The notes under the pieces are model-generated. The model did no database searches and was not told the DNA's origin. It saw nothing but the letters and a program-made list of their open reading frames with translations. Positions 54,186-59,035 of a stretch of 59,035 nucleotides of DNA are shown here, one piece after another; position 1 is the first letter of the stretch, and each line of letters starts with the position of its first letter. The translations under genes were made by a program, and so were the position numbers. This DNA comes from Rhodospirillales bacterium URHD0017 (GTDB lineage: Bacteria; Pseudomonadota; Alphaproteobacteria; Reyranellales; Reyranellaceae). Where the stretch lies: the NCBI GenBank assembly GCA_900110395.1, contig FODP01000035.1, forward strand, positions 1-59,035, given 5' to 3'.

Positions 54186-54266
54186 AACCCTCCTTCGCCA
54201 AGGCTTCGGAGGGCAAGCCCCCTGCGCGCAGGACCTGTCCTGCGAAGCGCGTAAGCGCGAAGCAGG
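54186..54266. repeat. hairpin-rich repeat between tRNA-Thr and galE
   Basis: Three hairpins in a row: CCTCC/GGAGG around TTCGCCAAGG, the palindrome CAGGACCTGTCCTG (54229-54242), and CCTGC/GCAGG enclosing GCGC-type stems (about 54239-54266). The last begins two bases after the tRNA end and may stop its transcription. The block style matches short interspersed palindromes of alphaproteobacteria, but no second copy was seen in this window. Confidence 0.5.
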
Positions 54267-54267
54267 A

Positions 54268-54342
54268 TGGTGCCGGGTGAGGGATTTGAACCCCCGACCT
54301 TCGGTTTACAAAACCGCTGCACTACCGCTGTGCTAACCCGGC
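54268..54342 (-). tRNA. tRNA-Thr(UGU)
   Basis: On the minus strand: acceptor GCCGGGT/ACCCGGC, D-arm stem GCAC/GTGC, anticodon loop TTTGTAA with anticodon TGT (reads ACA), T-arm with loop TTCAAAT, and an encoded CCA (54270-54268). All arms pair as expected apart from a G-A at the first anticodon-stem position. Confidence 0.95.
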
Positions 54343-54471
54343 GTCGCGTGCCCTTTTAAGGTTTTCCGGTGACTTGGCCAAGATGGCCGTTGATAGCGCC
54401 AGCAAGGAACCTCGGGCGGCCAAACGCCTTATCCACCTTACGTCAGCCCATCGTTGGAGGAGGCACAGCCG

Positions 54472-55707
54472 ATGTCCGTTGCACCAGCGGCCCTCGACAA
54501 GGCGACCCTTGGGCTGCATCCGCTCGACCAGTACGAACCGCTGATCGGGGCGGCGACGGCCGACCGGATCTTCAAGAAGGCCGACCGCGTGCGTGGCGCG
54601 CATGTCATCCACGTCAACTCGACCTTCTACGGCGGCGGCGTCACCGAGATCCTGACGCCGCTTACCTTGATGATGAACGCCATCGGCATCGAGACCGGCT
54701 GGCGACAGATCCAGGGCACGCCGGCGTTCTTCAATTGCACCAAGAAGCTTCATAACACGCTGCAGGGCGAGAAGCTGGAGTTCACCGAGGCCGAGAAGGC
54801 CGTCTACGAGCAGGTCGTGTTCGAGAACGCCACCCGGCTCCATCTTGCGGGCTGCGACGCCGTCGTCATCCACGATCCGCAGCCTTTGCCCCTGATCGCC
54901 CACTTCGACGACCGCAAGATGCCGTGGCTGTGGCAGTGCCACATCGATCTTTCGACGCCCCATCCCGCGGTGTGGAACTACCTGCGCGGTTTCGTCGACC
55001 AATACGATGCCGCAGTCTTCTCACTGCCGGAATACGCGCAGGATCTCGAGATCGTGCAGCGCTTCATCACGCCGGCGATCAATCCGTTTTCGGCCAAGAA
55101 CGCCGAGCTGTCCGAGCGCGAGATCGACGACTGCCTGTCGGTGCACAGGATCCCGACCGATCGGCCGCTGGTGACGCAGATCTCGCGCTTCGACCGCTGG
55201 AAGGACCCCATGGGCGTCATCGAAGCCTTCCGCAAGGCGCGCGAGCGCGAGGACTGCACGCTGGTCCTGCTGGGCAACACCGCGAGCGACGATCCCGAAG
55301 GCGATGTCATCCTCGAAACCATCAGGAACTCGATCGATCAACGCGTCATCGTGCTCACGGTCGACGATCCGCTTCTGGTGAACGCCCTGCAGCGGCGCGC
55401 CGCCGTCGTCCTGCAGAAGTCCACACGCGAGGGCTTCGGCCTCACCGTCACCGAGGCGATGTGGAAGGGCGCTGCCGTGATCGGCGGCAATGTCGGCGGC
55501 ATTCGTCTGCAGATCCAAGACGGCGAGAACGGCTTCCTCGTCGATAACGTCGATCAGGCGGCCGATCGGATCGTGCAGCTGTTGCGTGACCCCAAACTGC
55601 GCCGACGGATCGGTGCTCAGGCGCGCGAGACGGTGCGCGAGAAGTTCCTCATGAGCCGTCTGCTCGAAGACTGGCTCGACCTCTTGGCCGGCTACCGGCG
55701 ACCGTAG
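54472..55707 (+). CDS. family 4 glycosyltransferase, trehalose synthase (TreT)-like
   Basis: A 411-residue GT-B enzyme. The start of the domain reads AHVIHVNSTFYGGGVTEILT, a pattern specific to the TreT/trehalose synthase branch of GT4. IDLSTPHPAVWNYLRGFVDQ (nucleotide-sugar side), VTQISRFDRWKDPMGVIEAF and the C-terminal EGFGLTVTEAMWKGAAVIGG complete it. TreT joins NDP-glucose to glucose to give trehalose; that activity is inferred from family. The ATG at 54472 follows a strong GGAGGAGG. 10 bp upstream of a second GT4 gene. Confidence 0.88.
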   Translation: MSVAPAALDKATLGLHPLDQYEPLIGAATADRIFKKADRVRGAHVIHVNSTFYGGGVTEILTPLTLMMNAIGIETGWRQIQGTPAFFNCTKKLHNTLQGEKLEFTEAEKAVYEQVVFENATRLHLAGCDAVVIHDPQPLPLIAHFDDRKMPWLWQCHIDLSTPHPAVWNYLRGFVDQYDAAVFSLPEYAQDLEIVQRFITPAINPFSAKNAELSEREIDDCLSVHRIPTDRPLVTQISRFDRWKDPMGVIEAFRKAREREDCTLVLLGNTASDDPEGDVILETIRNSIDQRVIVLTVDDPLLVNALQRRAAVVLQKSTREGFGLTVTEAMWKGAAVIGGNVGGIRLQIQDGENGFLVDNVDQAADRIVQLLRDPKLRRRIGAQARETVREKFLMSRLLEDWLDLLAGYRRP

Positions 55708-55717
55708 CGGAACGGCG

Positions 55718-56755
55718 ATGCGCATTGCCCAGATCGCGCCCCTGGCCGAGAGCGTTCCGCCCAAGCTCTACGGCGGCACCGAACGCGTCGTGGCCTGGCT
55801 GATCGACGAGCTGGTCGAACTCGGCCACGACGTCACCCTGTTTGCCAGCGGCGATTCCAAGACACGCGCCAAGCTGGTGCCGGTATGGCCCTACGCCTTT
55901 CGCCTCAGCCGGCAGCGCACCGACCCGGTCGCCGTGCAGGCGGTGCTGCTCGAAACCATGGCGGCGCGCGCCAAGGAGTTCGACGTCATCCATTGCCATA
56001 TCGACTGGCTCGCCCTGCCGTTGCTTACCCGGTCGGGCGTGCCGTTCCTCACGACCATGCATGGCCGCCTGGATATCTCGGGCCTGCCGGACGTCGTGCG
56101 CCACTTCCCCGAAGCGCCGTTCGTCTCGATCTCGAACAACCAGCGGCTGCCGCTACCCGGCGCCCATTGGCTGGGCACCGTCTATCACGGCCTTCCTTCC
56201 GAATCGCTGCACCCTCGCTTCGAGCCTGGGTCGTATCTTGCCTTCCTCGGCCGGCTCACCAAAGAGAAGGGGCCCGAAGATGCCATGCGGATCGCGCGCG
56301 ACGCCGGCATGCCGCTGCGCATCGCCGCCAAGGTGCCCAAAGGCGAGCGCAGCTACTTCAAGGAGCAGCTCGAGCCTAAGATCGATGGCCGCGAGGTCCA
56401 GCTCACGGGCGAGGTCAACGACCAGACCAAGGAAGAGTTTTTGGCCAATGCCGCGGCTCTCCTGTTTCCCATCGACTGGCCCGAGCCGTTCGGCCTGGTC
56501 ATGATCGAGGCCATGGCCTGCGGCACGCCGGTCATCGCCTATCGCCACGGGTCGGTGCCGGAAGTGATCGACGAGGGCGTCACCGGCTTCGTCGTCGACA
56601 GCGAAGAGGAAGCGGTGCGCGCGGTCAGGCGCCTCGACGAGATCGACCGGAGCCAAGTTCGGGCCTGCTTCGAGCGCCGGTTCGCGGCGAGTCGCATGGC
56701 CCGTGAGTATGTCACTCTCTACGAAGATCTTGTGCGCCGCCGCGCCCATTCGTAG
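55718..56755 (+). CDS. family 4 glycosyltransferase
   Basis: A 345-residue GT-B enzyme. N-terminal RIAQIAPLAESVPPKLYGGT with HDVTLFASGDS, then IHCHIDWLALPL, the central strand LAFLGRLTKEKGPEDAMRIA and the C-terminal donor site PEPFGLVMIEAMACGTPVIA with the ExxxxxxxE glutamates. The acceptor is unknown. It probably works with the TreT-like enzyme just upstream. Its last 37 bases overlap the end of the convergent rlmB gene. Confidence 0.9.
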   Translation: MRIAQIAPLAESVPPKLYGGTERVVAWLIDELVELGHDVTLFASGDSKTRAKLVPVWPYAFRLSRQRTDPVAVQAVLLETMAARAKEFDVIHCHIDWLALPLLTRSGVPFLTTMHGRLDISGLPDVVRHFPEAPFVSISNNQRLPLPGAHWLGTVYHGLPSESLHPRFEPGSYLAFLGRLTKEKGPEDAMRIARDAGMPLRIAAKVPKGERSYFKEQLEPKIDGREVQLTGEVNDQTKEEFLANAAALLFPIDWPEPFGLVMIEAMACGTPVIAYRHGSVPEVIDEGVTGFVVDSEEEAVRAVRRLDEIDRSQVRACFERRFAASRMAREYVTLYEDLVRRRAHS

Positions 56756-57498
56756 GCAGCGACAGCCGCGGCATTGGAGACGTTGAGCGCGGCGAGCCTG
56801 GCGTCGGTCGGGATCGTTACCAGGCGGTCGCATTTCTCGGCGGTCAGTCGGCGCAAGCCTTCGCCCTCGGCGCCGAGCACGATGCAGGCACGGCCGGTGA
56901 GGTCGAGGTCGTTGATGGCGGCGTCGCCGCGCTCGTCGAGGCCATAGAGCCAGAAGCCCGCTTCCTTGAGCTGCTCGAGCGCGCGCGCCAGGTTCACGGC
57001 GCGCACCAGCGGCACCAGTTCCAGCCCGCCCGACGCCGCCTTGGCCAGCACGCCGGTGTCGGCCGGCGCGTGCCGCTCGGTGACGATCAGCCCGGCCATG
57101 CCGAAGGCAGCGGCGCTGCGCAGGATGGCGCCGACATTGTGCGGGTCGGTGACCTGGTCGAGGGCCAGCACCAGGGCGTCCTTGCCGCAACGGGCCAAGA
57201 CATCCTCGAGCTGCGGCTCTTCCAAGGGCGCCACCAGGGCGGCAAGGCCTTGATGCACGGCACCGGCAGGCAGGCGATGGCCGAGATCGTCACGGGAGAA
57301 GAGCTCGACCTTGTTGCCCAGTTCGGCGGCGTGGCGCTCGGCAGCTTCTTTGGTAGCAAGGATGCGCTCGATCCGGCGTTCCGGATTGGCAAGGGCGGCC
57401 AGGACGGCGTGGCGGCCGTAAAGCCACACCGACTGATGCCCGCCTCTTTGCTGCCGTTCGCGGGGTGGCCGGTTGGGTCGATGCGGTCGGGAGCGCAT
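56719..57498 (-). CDS. rlmB: TrmH-family rRNA 2'-O-methyltransferase (RlmB-like)
   Basis: A 259-residue SPOUT methyltransferase. After a basic, Arg/Pro/Gln-rich leader (1-22) comes the substrate-binding domain starting VWLYGRHAVLAALANPERR. The SPOUT motifs are DQVTDPHNVGAILRSAAAFG, VLGAEGEGLRRL and the knot segment ARLAALNVSNAAAVAAYEW. The E. coli relative methylates G2251 of 23S rRNA. It lies just before the tRNA-tuf cluster on the opposite strand. A TTACGT/TATACA pair with a 16-base spacer just upstream is a possible promoter. Confidence 0.9.
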   Translation of the reverse strand: MRSRPHRPNRPPRERQQRGGHQSVWLYGRHAVLAALANPERRIERILATKEAAERHAAELGNKVELFSRDDLGHRLPAGAVHQGLAALVAPLEEPQLEDVLARCGKDALVLALDQVTDPHNVGAILRSAAAFGMAGLIVTERHAPADTGVLAKAASGGLELVPLVRAVNLARALEQLKEAGFWLYGLDERGDAAINDLDLTGRACIVLGAEGEGLRRLTAEKCDRLVTIPTDARLAALNVSNAAAVAAYEWARRRTRSS

Positions 57499-57611
57499 GG
57501 CGGCCTGTATAAGGGGATTTGCCCTTGACGTAACCCATTGGATTTGCGAGCAACGCGCGCCCGTTTCACGGGCTGAACAGGCTTATCTCGCGCCGCGTTT
57601 GCCGCAGGTTC

Positions 57612-57698
57612 GGAGGGGTGGCCGAGCGGTCAATGGCAGCAGACTGTAAATCTGCCGACTTCGCGTCTACGAAGGTTCGAATCCTTCCCCCTCCACCA
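57612..57698 (+). tRNA. tRNA-Tyr(GUA)
   Basis: An 87-base class II tRNA: acceptor GGAGGGG/CCCCTCC, anticodon stem GCAGA/TCTGC with loop CTGTAAA (anticodon GTA), long variable arm CGACTTCGCGTCTAC and T-arm GAAGG/CCTTC. CCA is encoded. Confidence 0.97.
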
Positions 57699-57743
57699 AC
57701 GGCCCCAAGGCTCGCGTGCGTGTGGTAGCCCTGTTCAGGAGTT

Positions 57744-57817
57744 GCGGGTGTAGCTCAATGGTAGAGCAGAAGCCTTCCAAGCTTACGACGAGGGTTCGAT
57801 TCCCTTCACCCGCTCCA
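57744..57817 (+). tRNA. tRNA-Gly(UCC)
   Basis: A 74-base tRNA: acceptor GCGGGTG/CACCCGC, D-stem GCTC/GAGC, anticodon loop CTTCCAA (anticodon TCC), T-arm GAGGG/CCCTT with loop TTCGATT (last pair G-T) and encoded CCA. It lies 45 bp after tRNA-Tyr and 46 bp before tuf, the classic tRNA-Tyr/Gly/tuf order. Confidence 0.97.
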
Positions 57818-57863
57818 GTTTGAAGGCGTATGTCGACGGAATGTATCAGAGGGTCGCGACACC

Positions 57864-59035
<1,172 letters not shown>

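Noticed and set aside
57525..57530. TTGACG as the -35 box of a promoter for the tRNA-Tyr/Gly/tuf transcript
   Set aside because: No acceptable -10 box lies 16-18 bases downstream (GAGCAA), so it was not called as a promoter.

Overview
The window is GC-rich DNA with tightly packed genes, many joined by ATGA, GTGA or TGATG start/stop overlaps. It carries a tRNA-Tyr/tRNA-Gly/tuf cluster, a PPK2 kinase, an Mla-type transporter with a STAS-permease fusion, and many acyl-CoA and branched-chain-amino-acid-transporter-type genes. This content and style suggest a free-living alphaproteobacterium, perhaps Reyranella-like or another soil Rhodospirillales/Hyphomicrobiales member. The lineage is inferred from gene content and not proved. 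Nothing seen indicates a phage, plasmid, insertion sequence or CRISPR array; mobile-looking DNA is limited to short palindromic repeats.

Left part (1-25.7 kb): a minus-strand liv-type ABC operon (livH-livM-livG-livF, an acyl-CoA ligase, then a substrate-binding protein cut by the window edge) faces a plus-strand acyl-CoA dehydrogenase and two hotdog thioesterases. Then come a membrane protein, an SRPBCC protein, a frameshifted transglutaminase, and a coupled run of Bcr-type MFS, SDR, M20 peptidase and GST. A LuxR-type regulator, a second MFS, a nitronate monooxygenase-like enzyme and an operon of alpha/beta-hydrolase, NAD(P)-binding protein and LysR follow. The part closes with a D-aminoacylase-like amidohydrolase, a lipoprotein, an HCCA isomerase-like protein and a glutamine amidotransferase.

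Middle part (25.7-46 kb): an SPFH/NfeD pair precedes the most striking locus. This is a Ser/Thr kinase with one membrane segment, about 250 residues of TolA-like helix and a peptidoglycan-binding domain. Its gene overlaps by 38 bp an OmpA-domain lipoprotein gene. Next are a frameshifted cysteine-synthase-like gene coupled to a lipocalin-like protein and an acetamidase, then rlmJ, a dioxygenase-like protein, an MFS, PPK2 and a complete mlaEFD-lipoprotein operon. An aminoglycoside-phosphotransferase-fold protein, a secreted protein with a duplicated 74-residue module and a second acyl-CoA synthetase complete it.

Right part (45.5-59 kb): envelope sugar genes (UDP-glucuronate decarboxylase, GDP-mannose 3,5-epimerase-like, a GT2 glycosyltransferase coupled to a NodU/CmcH carbamoyltransferase, GalE). 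The GT2-carbamoyltransferase pair overlaps directly into a two-subunit molybdenum hydroxylase. After tRNA-Thr(UGU) come a trehalose-synthase-like GT4, a second GT4, an RlmB-like methyltransferase, tRNA-Tyr, tRNA-Gly and a nearly complete tuf.

Two genes carry clear frameshifts with conserved sequence on both sides. They may be real pseudogenes or sequence errors. Several families of palindromic repeats fill the gaps between genes.
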